64,000 bases of DNA from Micromonospora cremea (GTDB taxonomy: Bacteria > Actinomycetota > Actinomycetes > Mycobacteriales > Micromonosporaceae), in assembly GCF_900143515.1 (NCBI RefSeq), contig NZ_FSQT01000001.1, forward strand, positions 992,001 through 1,056,000, written 5' to 3'. The translations under genes and the position numbers were made by a program. The notes under the pieces are model-generated. The model was not told the DNA's origin. It made no database searches and worked only from the letters and a program-made list of their open reading frames with translations. Each line of letters begins with the position of its first letter. Positions within the stretch are counted from its first letter, which is position 1. Below are positions 50,930-59,798 of this stretch, one piece after another.

Positions 50930-52306
50930 ATGTCCCTCGCCCCGGCTCGGGTCTTCGCCGCGCTCAACGCTGTGCAGCCCCCCGACCAGGCGTCCCCGGT
51001 GATGGGCAAGGCCGTCGTGCTCGGCGGCAGCATCGCCGGCCTCCTGGCCGCCCGGGTGTTGTCCGACTACGCGGAGAGCGTCGTCATCATCGACCGGGAC
51101 GACCTGGAGGTGACGGGCGAGCGGCCCGGCGTGCCACAGGGGACGCAGCTGCACGCGCTGCTGCCCGGTGGCTTCCTCCAGTTCGAGCGGCTGTTCCCGG
51201 GATTTCGCGAACGGGCCCTGGCCCAGGGAGCGATCGAGGCTCCACCCCCGGCGAGGCGCAACTACCTCGACGGCCGCCTCAAGGTGATCGTCCCCGATGA
51301 TGCCGACAGCCTGGCGGGCAGCCGGCCTCTCCTGGAGGGGCTGATCCGCGAGCAGGTGCTGCGACTGCCGAACGTCAAGACGGTCACCGCCCGCGCCACG
51401 GGTCTCGTGTTCGACGGTGCGGTGACCACCGGTGTCCGCTACGACGTCGGCGGGGTTCCCGGCGTCGAGAGCGCTGACCTCGTGGTGGACGCCATGGGGC
51501 GTTCGAGCAGGCTCTCCGACTGGCTGGAGCAGGCCGGTTGGGACCGACCCGCCACACGGCGGATGACCGTGCACCTGAACTACGCGACCGCCCTGTTCCG
51601 ACGTCCCGAGGCGACCCCGGCTTCGACGGTCGTGCTGGCCCTGCACACCCCGAGGATGTCGTTGGACGTGGCCGGTGCCGCCTTCTTCGCGGTCGAAGAC
51701 GGTCGGTGGATGGCCATGATGGCCGGTTACGGGGACAACCGCCCGGGGCGTACCGCGGAGGACTTCGTCCGTCGGCTGCGGGAGCAGTTCCCACCGGAGT
51801 TCGGCGCGGTTGCCGGAAACGAGATGCTGGGCGACGTCCAGACCTACCACCATTCCGACAGTCGCCGGCGGGACTTCCACGCGCTGAAGCGTTTCCCGGC
51901 GGGGCTGGTCAGCGTCGGTGACGCCGTCGCGTCGTTCAACCCGGTCTACGGGCAGGGAATGACCGCGGCGGCCCTGCACGCGGCCTGCCTCTCGATGTAC
52001 CTGCGGTCAGGCCCGGACCTGAACGCGCCCGCGCGCCGGTACCTCGCCCTGCAGAAGGTCGTGGTCGACGCCGCCTGGTCGACGTCGACCTCCGCCGACC
52101 TGGCGTTGCCGCACGTCGACGGGCCCTACCCGCGTGGCTACAAGTTCTCCAGTTGGGCCAGCCGGCAGATCATCACGGCGACCGTCACGGACGTGGCGAC
52201 CGCGCGACGGTTCAACGAGGTCGTCTCCATGCGGGAGCACCCGCTCTCGCTGGCCACACCCCGTGTGATTCTGGGCGCCCTGCGCGCCAACCGGCGGGCG
52301 CGCTGA
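50930..52306 (+). CDS. FAD-dependent oxidoreductase (class A monooxygenase-like), copy 1
   Basis: A 458-residue flavoprotein. The FAD motif is AVVLGGSIAGLLAARVLSDY (GGSIAG rather than GxGxxG), followed by ERPGVPQGTQLHALLPGG, ADLVVDAMGRSSRLSDWLEQ and the GD block GLVSVGDAVASFNPVYGQGM. It belongs to a squalene-epoxidase/aromatic-hydroxylase-like group common in actinomycetes and often linked to natural-product or lipid tailoring. A close paralogue is at 59799-61232. Ribosome site GGAGAG precedes the ATG. A strong bidirectional hairpin at 52347-52379 follows. The substrate is unknown. Confidence 0.88.
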   Translation: MSLAPARVFAALNAVQPPDQASPVMGKAVVLGGSIAGLLAARVLSDYAESVVIIDRDDLEVTGERPGVPQGTQLHALLPGGFLQFERLFPGFRERALAQGAIEAPPPARRNYLDGRLKVIVPDDADSLAGSRPLLEGLIREQVLRLPNVKTVTARATGLVFDGAVTTGVRYDVGGVPGVESADLVVDAMGRSSRLSDWLEQAGWDRPATRRMTVHLNYATALFRRPEATPASTVVLALHTPRMSLDVAGAAFFAVEDGRWMAMMAGYGDNRPGRTAEDFVRRLREQFPPEFGAVAGNEMLGDVQTYHHSDSRRRDFHALKRFPAGLVSVGDAVASFNPVYGQGMTAAALHAACLSMYLRSGPDLNAPARRYLALQKVVVDAAWSTSTSADLALPHVDGPYPRGYKFSSWASRQIITATVTDVATARRFNEVVSMREHPLSLATPRVILGALRANRRAR

Positions 52307-52346
52307 TCGGTCCGCCCGAGGTGTGCCCCGGGTGCCAGAAGGTGTC

Positions 52347-52379
52347 GGCCCGGCGGTCTCGCGACGCGACCGCCGGGCC
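52347..52379. terminator. Bidirectional hairpin between convergent genes
   Basis: A perfect 12-bp stem (52347-52358 with 52368-52379) and a 9-base loop lie between the oxidoreductase stop at 52306 and the convergent heme-degradation-like gene stop at 52428. Confidence 0.85.
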
Positions 52380-52427
52380 TGCCTCCGGTTACGGTGCCGC
52401 ACGGGTCATACGGCCGCCGCGTGCGAC

Positions 52428-52904
52428 TTATCGCTGGGTCTTGCGCAGGATGTCGACGACGAAGCGGTGGTCGTCCAGTTGCGGAAGGCCCGACACGCCG
52501 ACCCAGCCGACCACGCCGGTGCCGCGTACGCGCAGGGGCACCGCGCCTCCGGCGGCCGCGTACCGGGAGGCCGGCAGGCCGTACCTCTCCGCCAACGTCA
52601 CCTGCTTGTCCTGGCAGAGCCGGGCCATGTACAGCGACGAGTGCTCGAACCGCATTACCACGCGCCCCTTGCGGCGCAGCCACGCGTCGTTGTCCGCCGT
52701 CGAACCGGGCAGGCCGCAGTGGAACAGCTGGCGCCCGGCCCGCCATACACCCACCGCGATCGGGAGGCGCTGCTCGCTCGCGGCGGCAACGGCGAGCATT
52801 CCCAACTCGTACGCGTCCGTCTCCGACAGGCCCGCAAGCTCCAGCTCGCTCTCCTCGCGCAGCAGCTCGTCCAGCGTGGGCCACGGGTCCTGGTCAGATG
52901 GCAT
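52428..52904 (-). CDS. GlcG/HbpS-like (heme-degrading domain, UPF0303-type) protein
   Basis: A 158-residue soluble protein of the GlcG/HbpS fold (PF03928-like): LGMLAVAAASEQRLPIAVGV, GRQLFHCGLPGSTADNDAWL, RKGRVVMRFEHSSLYMARLC and GAVPLRVRGTGVVGWVGVSG. HbpS of Streptomyces binds heme and iron and modulates redox signalling; this shorter UPF0303-type version lacks a signal peptide. AAGGAGAAGG precedes the ATG at 52904. It lies near the iron-uptake operon, which would fit a role in iron or heme handling, but the family is functionally broad. Confidence 0.8.
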   Translation of the reverse strand: MPSDQDPWPTLDELLREESELELAGLSETDAYELGMLAVAAASEQRLPIAVGVWRAGRQLFHCGLPGSTADNDAWLRRKGRVVMRFEHSSLYMARLCQDKQVTLAERYGLPASRYAAAGGAVPLRVRGTGVVGWVGVSGLPQLDDHRFVVDILRKTQR

Positions 52905-53062
52905 GCGTACCTTCTCCTTGTCGAGTGGCGGACCGAACCGGGCAGGGTCGACCGCGGGGTCGCCCTGGGTCAGGCCGCGTGGCGTACCTGGTGATTGTCG
53001 CAAACCCGCTGGTCCCGGGTCCGAGCCGGCAGCGGAGCGGACGACCCTGACCGACGTGTCGA

Positions 53063-54523
53063 TCACCAGGCGCAGGGGGCGTAGTCCTTCAGGAAACAGC
53101 CGTACAGGTCCTCGCCCTGTTCGCCGCGGACGATCGGGTCGTACACCCGCACCGCACCGTCGACCAGGTCCAGCGGGGCGTGGAAGCCCTCGTCCGCCAG
53201 CCGCATCTTCGTCGGGTGGGGCCGCTCGTCGGTGATCCACCCGGTGTCGACGCTGGTCATCAGGATGCCGTCGGTCAACATCTCCTGGGCGCTGGTCCGG
53301 GTCAGCATGTTCAGCGCGGCCTTGGCCATGTTGGTGTGCGGGTGCCCGGGCCCCTTGTAGCCGCGACCGAACTGGCCCTCCATCGCCGACACGTTCACGA
53401 CGTACTTGCGGCGGGCCTTCGCGGCGGCCATCGCCGGTCGCAGCCGGCTGACCAGTACGAAAGGCGCGGTCACGTTGCACAGCTGCACTTCGAGGAGCTC
53501 CACCGGGTCCACCTCGTGCACCCGCTGGACCCAGCTGTTGACCGAGTCGAGGTCCGGCACGAGGCCGCCCGCGTCGATGGCCGTGGACGCCGCGATCCGC
53601 TCCGGCGAGGCGGAGCCGCTGGTCAGCGCCAGCGCGGTCAGCGCGTGCGGGGTGAGCGCGGTCGACTGCGGCCCGGCGGTCAGGCTCCCCGCCGGGGTGC
53701 CCTGACCGCCCGGCTTGGCGAAGGTGATCAGCTCCGGCAGCGGCCCCTCCGGCAGGGCGGCGGCCTCCGCCGCGACGAGCTGCGAATACGCCCCGGGCGA
53801 GCGCCGGACGGTCTGCGCCGCGTTGTTGATCAGGATATCGAGTGGTCCCTGGCTGCTGACCGAGTCGGCGAGGGCGATCACCTGGGCGGGGTCGCGCAGG
53901 TCGATCCCGACGATCCGCAGCCGGTGCAGCCAGTCCGCGCTGTCCGGCATCGCCGCGAACCTGCGCACCGCGTCGTGCGGGAACCGCGTGGTCACGGTGG
54001 TGTGCGCGCCGTCACGCAGCAGCCGCAGCGCGATGTACATGCCGATCTTCGCCCGGCCGCCGGTGAGCAGCGCGCGCCGGCCGGTCAGGTCGGTGCGGGC
54101 GTCCCGGCGCTCCCGGTTGAGCGCCGCACAGGACGGGCAGAGCTGGTGGTAGAAGGCGTCCACCTCGCGGTAGCGCTGCTTGCAGACGTAGCAGCCGCGC
54201 GGGTTGTGCAGGACGCCGGCGGTGGCACCCGCGGTGGGCGAGGCGAGGGGAATGCCCTGCGTCTCGTCGTCGATCCGGCCGGGCGCGCCGGTGGCGGTGG
54301 CAGCCGTCACCGCGCGGTCGGCCGCCACGATGGCGTCGCGCCGCTCCTCACGTCGCCGCTGCTTGATCACCTTGTAGAGCTTCGCGGTGGCGCGCTGCAC
54401 CCGCACCACGTCGGGGTGGTCGGACGGCAGAGCTTCCAACGCCTCGAAGACGCTGAGACAGGTCTCCAGCTGGCTCCGGTCAATCCCGGACTGACCGTTT
54501 TCCGTAACGTTGTCCACCGTCAT
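53063..54523 (-). CDS. Short-chain dehydrogenase-like protein with N-terminal zinc ribbon
   Basis: A 486-residue protein joining a zinc motif to a Rossmann domain. Cys111-x2-Cys114-x14-Cys129-x2-Cys132 forms the ribbon. The SDR part begins with RALLTGGRAKIGMYIALRLL and continues with DILINNAAQTVRRSPGAYSQ and NVSAMEGQFGRGYKG. The usual YxxxK is not present: the lysine is in PHTNMAKAALNMLTRTS with Thr where Tyr is expected, and Tyr is 12 residues before it. Related sequences occur sporadically in fungi and other eukaryotes (recollection, not checked). An N-terminal helical region (LSVFEALEALPSDHPDVVRV) precedes the zinc motif. Activity is uncertain. Confidence 0.8.
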   Translation of the reverse strand: MTVDNVTENGQSGIDRSQLETCLSVFEALEALPSDHPDVVRVQRATAKLYKVIKQRRREERRDAIVAADRAVTAATATGAPGRIDDETQGIPLASPTAGATAGVLHNPRGCYVCKQRYREVDAFYHQLCPSCAALNRERRDARTDLTGRRALLTGGRAKIGMYIALRLLRDGAHTTVTTRFPHDAVRRFAAMPDSADWLHRLRIVGIDLRDPAQVIALADSVSSQGPLDILINNAAQTVRRSPGAYSQLVAAEAAALPEGPLPELITFAKPGGQGTPAGSLTAGPQSTALTPHALTALALTSGSASPERIAASTAIDAGGLVPDLDSVNSWVQRVHEVDPVELLEVQLCNVTAPFVLVSRLRPAMAAAKARRKYVVNVSAMEGQFGRGYKGPGHPHTNMAKAALNMLTRTSAQEMLTDGILMTSVDTGWITDERPHPTKMRLADEGFHAPLDLVDGAVRVYDPIVRGEQGEDLYGCFLKDYAPCAW

Positions 54524-54684
54524 GCGTCTTCGTCTCGTCCCGTTCCCTGCGCCGGATCCAGCCGGCCCGCCCCACGTCCGACCCGGAACTGTACGCACCG
54601 CACGGCCCCGGGTGCATCCCACGCGGCTGCCCAGCCCCAGCCCGGCGACGCGGACCGCGACAGCGGGGAACGGGTGGCCGCCGC

Positions 54685-55590
54685 TCAGGCCGGGTCGGCG
54701 CGGCCGAGTCGCCAGTAACCCATGAAGGCCACCGCCCGCCGGTCGAGACCCCGTTCGGCGACCAGGTGCCGGCGCAGGGCCCGGATGACGCCCGCCTCCC
54801 CGGCCAACCACGCGTACAGCGGAACCGGTGGCACGGTGTCGGGAACCTCCCAGAGGATCTCGGTGTCGACGTCCACGTCCGCGACGGGCTGGGCGGCCTC
54901 CGTCGCGTCGCCGCCCAGCAGTTCCCCCGCCGCGGCGGCGACCGCCGGCACCAGCCGGCTGCCGTGCGCGCCCGCGTGCCGGGCCAGCCAGCGGACCTCG
55001 ACTCGCGGGGGAGCCACCAGCGGCAGCACGTCGTCGACGTCGGGCACCTCCAGCACGACCGTGCCGCGGGCATCGCGTGGAAGCCGTTCGCAGATGCCGC
55101 TGATGGCCGGCACGGCGGTCTCGTCCCCGGCCAGCAGCAGGTTCGCCGCCGATGAGGGGCGGAACTCGATCCCGCCGTGGTCACCGTCGTAGCCGGCGTC
55201 GGGCCCGAGGATGGCGATCTCGTCGCCGGCGCTCACCCGCCGGGCCCAGCGGGTCGCCGGGCCGCCGTCGCCGTGCAGCACCAGGTCGACGTCGACCTCG
55301 GCCAGGTGCGGCCGGACCGCCCGTACGGTGTAGGTGCGCACAGGATTGCGCAGGTGCTCGGGCAGGGCCCGCCACTTCGCGTACCAGTCCGGTCCCTCCG
55401 GCAGGTGCACCCCGCGACGGCCGGGCAGCGGCAGAGCCAGCTTGATCCGCTGGTCGTAACCGTTGTCGGCGAAGCGGTCGAGGTCCGGCCCGGTGAAGGT
55501 CACCCGGATGAAGGACGGGCTCAGCCGGCGTACCGCGCGGACCTCGACGGTGAACAGGCGCCACGGGGCGATGGGCATGGTCTCGGTCAT
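54685..55590 (-). CDS. Siderophore-interacting protein (flavin ferric-siderophore reductase)
   Basis: A 301-residue member of the SIP/ViuB family. It contains the FAD-binding barrel ([39 protein letters not shown]) and an NAD(P)H-binding Rossmann-like half ([56 protein letters not shown]). It reduces imported ferric siderophores in the cytosol, releasing iron. It is the last gene of the iron-regulated operon; its start lies 29 bases downstream of the permease stop. The start has AGAGAGG upstream. Confidence 0.9.
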   Translation of the reverse strand: MTETMPIAPWRLFTVEVRAVRRLSPSFIRVTFTGPDLDRFADNGYDQRIKLALPLPGRRGVHLPEGPDWYAKWRALPEHLRNPVRTYTVRAVRPHLAEVDVDLVLHGDGGPATRWARRVSAGDEIAILGPDAGYDGDHGGIEFRPSSAANLLLAGDETAVPAISGICERLPRDARGTVVLEVPDVDDVLPLVAPPRVEVRWLARHAGAHGSRLVPAVAAAAGELLGGDATEAAQPVADVDVDTEILWEVPDTVPPVPLYAWLAGEAGVIRALRRHLVAERGLDRRAVAFMGYWRLGRADPA

Positions 55591-55619
55591 GGTGCCTCTC
55601 TGGTGCTCGGGCCGGCCTG

Positions 55620-57731
55620 CTACCGGGGGTTGTTCGCCACGGCGCGGGAGCGCCACAGCAGCCAGACGAGGTACGGGGCGCCGATCATGGCGGTGACCAG
55701 GCCGGCGGGGATCTGGGCCGGAGCGATGAACGTCCGTCCGAGGGTGTCGGCGATGCTGACCAGCGCCGCGCCGAGCAGGGCCGCCACCGGAAGCACCCGG
55801 GAGTGCCGGCCGCCGACGAGCGCTCGGGCGGCGTGCGGGGCGACCAGGCCGACGAAGCCGATGACCCCGACGGCGCAGACCGCGGTGGAGGTGAGCAGCG
55901 CCGCCGCGCCGAGCGCGACCAGCCGGGTGCGCTCCAGCGGGACGCCCAGCACCCGGGGGGTGTCGTCGTCCAGCGTCATCAGGTCGAGTTCGCGTCGGGC
56001 GGCGACCACGGCCGGGGTGAGCACCAGCAGGGCGATCACCACCGGAAGGACCTGTGTGGATGTGCGGCCGTAGGTGGACCCGGACAGCCAGGTCAACGCC
56101 TTCCCGGTGTTCCAGGGGTCGAAGGCGACGATCAGGTAGGTGATCAGCGCGGTGCCGCCCTGCCAGGCGCCGAAGCCGATCAGCACCAGCCGGTCGGAGC
56201 TGAGCCCGCCGCCACGCCAGGCAAGGCCGTAGACCAGGGCGAACGCCAGCATCGCGGCGAGCCCGGCGACGCCGGAGACAGCCCACACGCCGGCCAGCGG
56301 CACGAAGGTGAGCAGCGCGACCGCGCCGAGTCCGGCGCCGGCGGTGATGCCGAGGATGCCGGGTTCGGCGAGCGGGTTGCGGCAGACCGCCTGCACGGTG
56401 GTGCCGGCGACCGCGAGCGCCGCGCCGGCCAGGACCGCCGCCGCGACGCGCGGCCACCGCTGGTCCAGCACGAAGGTGTACGCGGGCCCGGTGGTGCCGT
56501 CGACCCAGTTGACGAGGTCACCGAGGAGCACCCAGGTGTCGCCGGCGAGCATGCCGATCGTCACGGCGGCGACGGTGACCACGGCGGTGACGGCGACGAC
56601 GGTGCGGTGGAAGGCCGGGGAGCGGATGGCCGCGTGCCCGCCGGGCGGGCGGCGGGTGGGGCCGGCGTCGCGGTGCCGGCGAGCCAACCAGATGAGGATC
56701 GCCGCGCCGAACAGGGTGGTCACTACGCCGGTGGGAACCTCCACCCCGGCCTGCCCACCCATGATGGCGCGCAGCAGCACGTCGGAGCCGAGCACGATGA
56801 CGACCCCGGTGATGCCGGACAGCGGCAGCAGGATGCGGTGCCGGTGCACCCCGGGCACCACGGGGGCGAGCAGCCGGACGATCACCGGGGCGCACAGGCC
56901 GACGAAGCCGACCGGGCCGGTGAGGGTCACCGCCGCCGCGGACAACAGCACCGCCAGCACGGTGACGGTGAGTCGGGTACGCCGGACGTCGAGGCCCAAC
57001 ACGGTGGCGGTGTCGTCGCCGAGGGCGAGGATGTCGAGGCGGTGCCCGAGCAGCACCAGCACAATGACGGCGCCGACGATCACCGGGGTGAGCTGGGTCA
57101 GCGCGACCATGTCGCTCTGCACCAGCGAGCCGTTCCCCCAGGCGAACATACCGATGGCGGCCTGCTCGAACAGGAGCAGCAGCAGGGTGGTCATCGAGCT
57201 GAGCGCCAGCGCGGTCGCCGAGCCGGCGAGGATGAGTCGGGTGGTGCCGGCCTGTCCACCGGCGGACATCGCCATCACCAGAGCCGCGGCGGCCAGCCCT
57301 CCGCAGAAGGCGAGTGCGCCGGCGGGCAGGGCGGGCAGCGAGATGCCGAACGCGGCGACGGAGACGATCGCCAGGTGGGCGCCGGCGTTGACGGCCAGGG
57401 TGTCGGGGGAGGCGAGTGGGTTGCGGGCGATCGACTGCAACGCGGCTCCGGCGACACCGAGCGCGACGCCGATGGCCAGCCCGGCGAGCAGTCGGGGCAG
57501 CCGGGAGGCGACCAGGACACGAGCCGCCTCGTCGTCGACGCCGGCGGCGAGCCGCAGCAGGTCGAGGGCGCCGACGGTGGAGGTGCCCTGGGTGAGGTGC
57601 ACTGCGGCGACAACGAGCAGCAGCAGGGTCGCGGCGAGCGAGACGGCGACGACGCGGGGCACGGCCAGCCGCCCGCCCGGAGCTGGCCGGGTGGCCGGCT
57701 CCGGGCGCGGGGGTGCGATCAGCACGCTCAC
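55620..57731 (-). CDS. Iron-siderophore ABC permease, two fused FecCD subunits
   Basis: A 703-residue permease about twice the usual FecCD length, comparable in architecture to FhuB. Each half has about ten helices and its own repeats of signature blocks: [20 protein letters not shown] with [18 protein letters not shown], and [20 protein letters not shown] with [18 protein letters not shown]. Both halves carry the coupling-loop pattern with DxxxxLG ([19 protein letters not shown] and [19 protein letters not shown]). It transports ferric siderophore from the binding lipoprotein using the FepC-type ATPase upstream. Its start overlaps the stop of the binding-protein gene. Confidence 0.92.
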   Translation of the reverse strand: MSVLIAPPRPEPATRPAPGGRLAVPRVVAVSLAATLLLLVVAAVHLTQGTSTVGALDLLRLAAGVDDEAARVLVASRLPRLLAGLAIGVALGVAGAALQSIARNPLASPDTLAVNAGAHLAIVSVAAFGISLPALPAGALAFCGGLAAAALVMAMSAGGQAGTTRLILAGSATALALSSMTTLLLLLFEQAAIGMFAWGNGSLVQSDMVALTQLTPVIVGAVIVLVLLGHRLDILALGDDTATVLGLDVRRTRLTVTVLAVLLSAAAVTLTGPVGFVGLCAPVIVRLLAPVVPGVHRHRILLPLSGITGVVIVLGSDVLLRAIMGGQAGVEVPTGVVTTLFGAAILIWLARRHRDAGPTRRPPGGHAAIRSPAFHRTVVAVTAVVTVAAVTIGMLAGDTWVLLGDLVNWVDGTTGPAYTFVLDQRWPRVAAAVLAGAALAVAGTTVQAVCRNPLAEPGILGITAGAGLGAVALLTFVPLAGVWAVSGVAGLAAMLAFALVYGLAWRGGGLSSDRLVLIGFGAWQGGTALITYLIVAFDPWNTGKALTWLSGSTYGRTSTQVLPVVIALLVLTPAVVAARRELDLMTLDDDTPRVLGVPLERTRLVALGAAALLTSTAVCAVGVIGFVGLVAPHAARALVGGRHSRVLPVAALLGAALVSIADTLGRTFIAPAQIPAGLVTAMIGAPYLVWLLWRSRAVANNPR

Positions 57732-58711
57732 ACCGTGTAGGTCTTGACGAGCTGGTCGATGTACTGCTTGCCGGACAGCGGACCGCCGAAGGTCCAGACG
57801 CCGTCGGGCATCTTGTGCAGGTTGCCCCGCTGCACGAAGGGCAGCGACTTCCAGATGGCGTTGCCGGCGAGACCGTCAGCGAACACGTCGGCGCCGTCGG
57901 AGGCGTTGTAGAAGAGGTGCAGGTTCGGGTCCTTGAGGACGGTCATGCCTTCGACGTCGGTCTGGCCGAGGCCCCACACCTCGTCGGTCTTGCCGGTCCA
58001 GGCGTTGCTGAGGCCGAGCTGGATGCCGATCTGGGAGACGAGCGCACCCTGGCCGAACATCCGGATGCTGACGGTGCTGCCCTCCTTCCAGCCGTCGGCG
58101 ATGGCGAACGGGCGGCCGGCGGCGCCCGCGTCGGCGATCTTCTTCCTGCCGTCGGCGATGGCCGCGTCGAAGTCGGCGAGCAGCTTCTCCGCCTCGGTGG
58201 TCCTGCCGACCGCCTTGGCGATCATGGTGAGGTCCGCGCGCATCCGCCCGAGGTTGTCCTTGGCGTCGCTGCCCCTGGCGACCACGACGGGGACGTACTT
58301 CTCGAGCTGGCTGACCAGGCTGGCGCTCCGCTCGTCCTCCAGCACCACCAGGTCGGGCTGGAGGGCGACGATCGAGTCGACGCTCGGCTCGCCGCGCGTG
58401 CCGACGTCCTTGACGCCCGGGTCGAGCTTGGCGGCGGTGACCCAGGTGCCGTAGCCCTTGGCGTCGGCCACGCCGACGGGCATGACGCCCAGGCTGACCA
58501 GCATCTCGACCTCACCCCACTCCAGGCCGACGACCTTGGTCGCCGGGGCCTTGAGGGTGACGTCCTTGCCGCGGCCGTCGGTGACGATGACCGGCCCGCC
58601 GGCCGTCGAGGCGGAGGCCTCGGGGGTCGCGGCGTTCTCGGTGGTGCCGCAGGCGCTGAGCGACAGCGCGGCCACCACGGCGATGAGGGCGGTGAAACGG
58701 GTACGGGTCAT
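57728..58711 (-). CDS. Iron-siderophore-binding lipoprotein
   Basis: A 327-residue periplasmic-type binding protein (FecB/FepB family). The leader MTRTRFTALIAVVAALSLSA ends in a lipobox LSACG, so Cys21 is lipidated. Typical family segments are VVGLEWGEVEMLVSLGVMPV, LDPGVKDVGTRGEPSVDSIV, ALQPDLVVLEDERSASLVSQ and FGQGALVSQIGIQLGLSNAW. It captures ferric siderophore at the cell surface. It is co-translated with the fused permease (ATGA overlap) and lies 34 bases downstream of the ATPase stop. Confidence 0.92.
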   Translation of the reverse strand: MTRTRFTALIAVVAALSLSACGTTENAATPEASASTAGGPVIVTDGRGKDVTLKAPATKVVGLEWGEVEMLVSLGVMPVGVADAKGYGTWVTAAKLDPGVKDVGTRGEPSVDSIVALQPDLVVLEDERSASLVSQLEKYVPVVVARGSDAKDNLGRMRADLTMIAKAVGRTTEAEKLLADFDAAIADGRKKIADAGAAGRPFAIADGWKEGSTVSIRMFGQGALVSQIGIQLGLSNAWTGKTDEVWGLGQTDVEGMTVLKDPNLHLFYNASDGADVFADGLAGNAIWKSLPFVQRGNLHKMPDGVWTFGGPLSGKQYIDQLVKTYTV

Positions 58712-58745
58712 GACGATCTTTCTCTGGTGCGGATCGGGTGGTCGT

Positions 58746-59579
58746 TCAGATCGGGGTGCGGGTCAGGTGCCGCCCCATTGGGCGGGTGGTGACCAGTCCG
58801 CTGAACGGATCGGTGGTCACCTCGATCCGGATCCCGTAGGTCTCGGTCAGGGCGTTCTCGGTGAAGACCGCGGCCGGGGTGCCGGTGGCGCGGACCCGGC
58901 CGTTGTGCAGCAGGACCACCTCGTCGGCCACGGTGGCTGCCTGGTTGAGGTCGTGCAGCACGACGCCGACGGCGACGCCGTGGTCGTCGGCGAGGTCGCG
59001 GACCAGGTCGAGGATCTCCACCTGGTAGCGCAGGTCGAGGAATGTGGTGGGCTCGTCGAGGAGCAGGACCGGGGTGTCCTGGGCCAGGCAGGTGGCCAGC
59101 CACACCCGCTGCAGCTCGCCGCCGGAGAGTTCGTCGACCGGTCGGTCCGCCATCGCGGTGACGCCGGTGACGTCCATGGCCCGGGCGATGGCGACGGGAC
59201 CGTTCGGATCGTCCGCCCGCCAGCGTCCCCGGTAGGGGTGGCGCCCGTACCCCACGACGTCACGGACGGTGACCCCGCTGGGTACCGGCCGGCTCTGGGC
59301 GAGCAGGGTGACCCGACGGGCGAACTCCCTGGCCGGCAGGCTGGCCGCGGTGCCGCCGTCGGCGAGGTGAACCATGCCGGCCTCGATCGGGTGCAGCCGG
59401 GCCAGGGCGCGCAGCAGGGTGGACTTGCCGCTGCCATTGGGTCCGACGAGCGCGGTCACCGCGCCCCGGCGGAGGCTGATCGCGGCGCCGTGCACCACGG
59501 TCACCCCGTGATAACCCAGGCGGAGGTCGACGCCCGACAGGCTGTGCTCTCCGGTGGCCGACGCCAAGTCCTTCTGCAT
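58746..59579 (-). CDS. Iron-siderophore ABC transporter ATPase (FepC-like)
   Basis: A 277-residue ATPase of the FepC/FhuC group. Walker A GPNGSGKST near residue 45, the signature LSGGELQRVWLATCLAQDTP, Walker B VLLLDEPTTFLDLRYQVEIL and switch His in VGVVLHDLNQAATVADEVVL are present, as is the FepC-type loop GYGRHPYRGRWRADDP. It is the first gene of the operon and its ATG abuts a near-perfect IdeR box, indicating leaderless or very short-leader transcription shut off by iron-loaded IdeR. Confidence 0.93.
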   Translation of the reverse strand: MQKDLASATGEHSLSGVDLRLGYHGVTVVHGAAISLRRGAVTALVGPNGSGKSTLLRALARLHPIEAGMVHLADGGTAASLPAREFARRVTLLAQSRPVPSGVTVRDVVGYGRHPYRGRWRADDPNGPVAIARAMDVTGVTAMADRPVDELSGGELQRVWLATCLAQDTPVLLLDEPTTFLDLRYQVEILDLVRDLADDHGVAVGVVLHDLNQAATVADEVVLLHNGRVRATGTPAAVFTENALTETYGIRIEVTTDPFSGLVTTRPMGRHLTRTPI

Positions 59580-59597
59580 GAGGTTAGGCTAACCTAA
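59579..59597 (-). promoter_or_regulatory. IdeR/DtxR iron box at the siderophore-operon start
   Basis: The 19-mer at 59579-59597 matches the DtxR/IdeR consensus (TTAGGTTAGSCTAACCTAA) at 18 of 19 positions and contains the 15-bp perfect palindrome AGGTTAGGCTAACCT (59581-59595). It starts within the ATG of the FepC-type gene. With iron, IdeR should repress the operon. Confidence 0.92.
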
Positions 59598-59798
59598 CCC
59601 GCAGATGGCGTGTCAAGACGGGTCCGGACCTGCCGGGATTCGTGCCGCGCACCGCGGCATCGACATCGCTGAGCCGGTGTGGAATGGCAGATCGGTGGGT
59701 GGCAACCAGAAATGGCGGGGTCGCTGACACTGACGACGGCCGATCTGGTGGCTACGGTCGTGGATGCCGACGTTTCCCGACCACCGAGGAGTGACCGT

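Noticed and set aside
53000..54000. tRNA and rRNA genes
   Set aside because: No cloverleaf or 3'-CCA structure was noticed in any intergenic region; not excluded by a proper scan.
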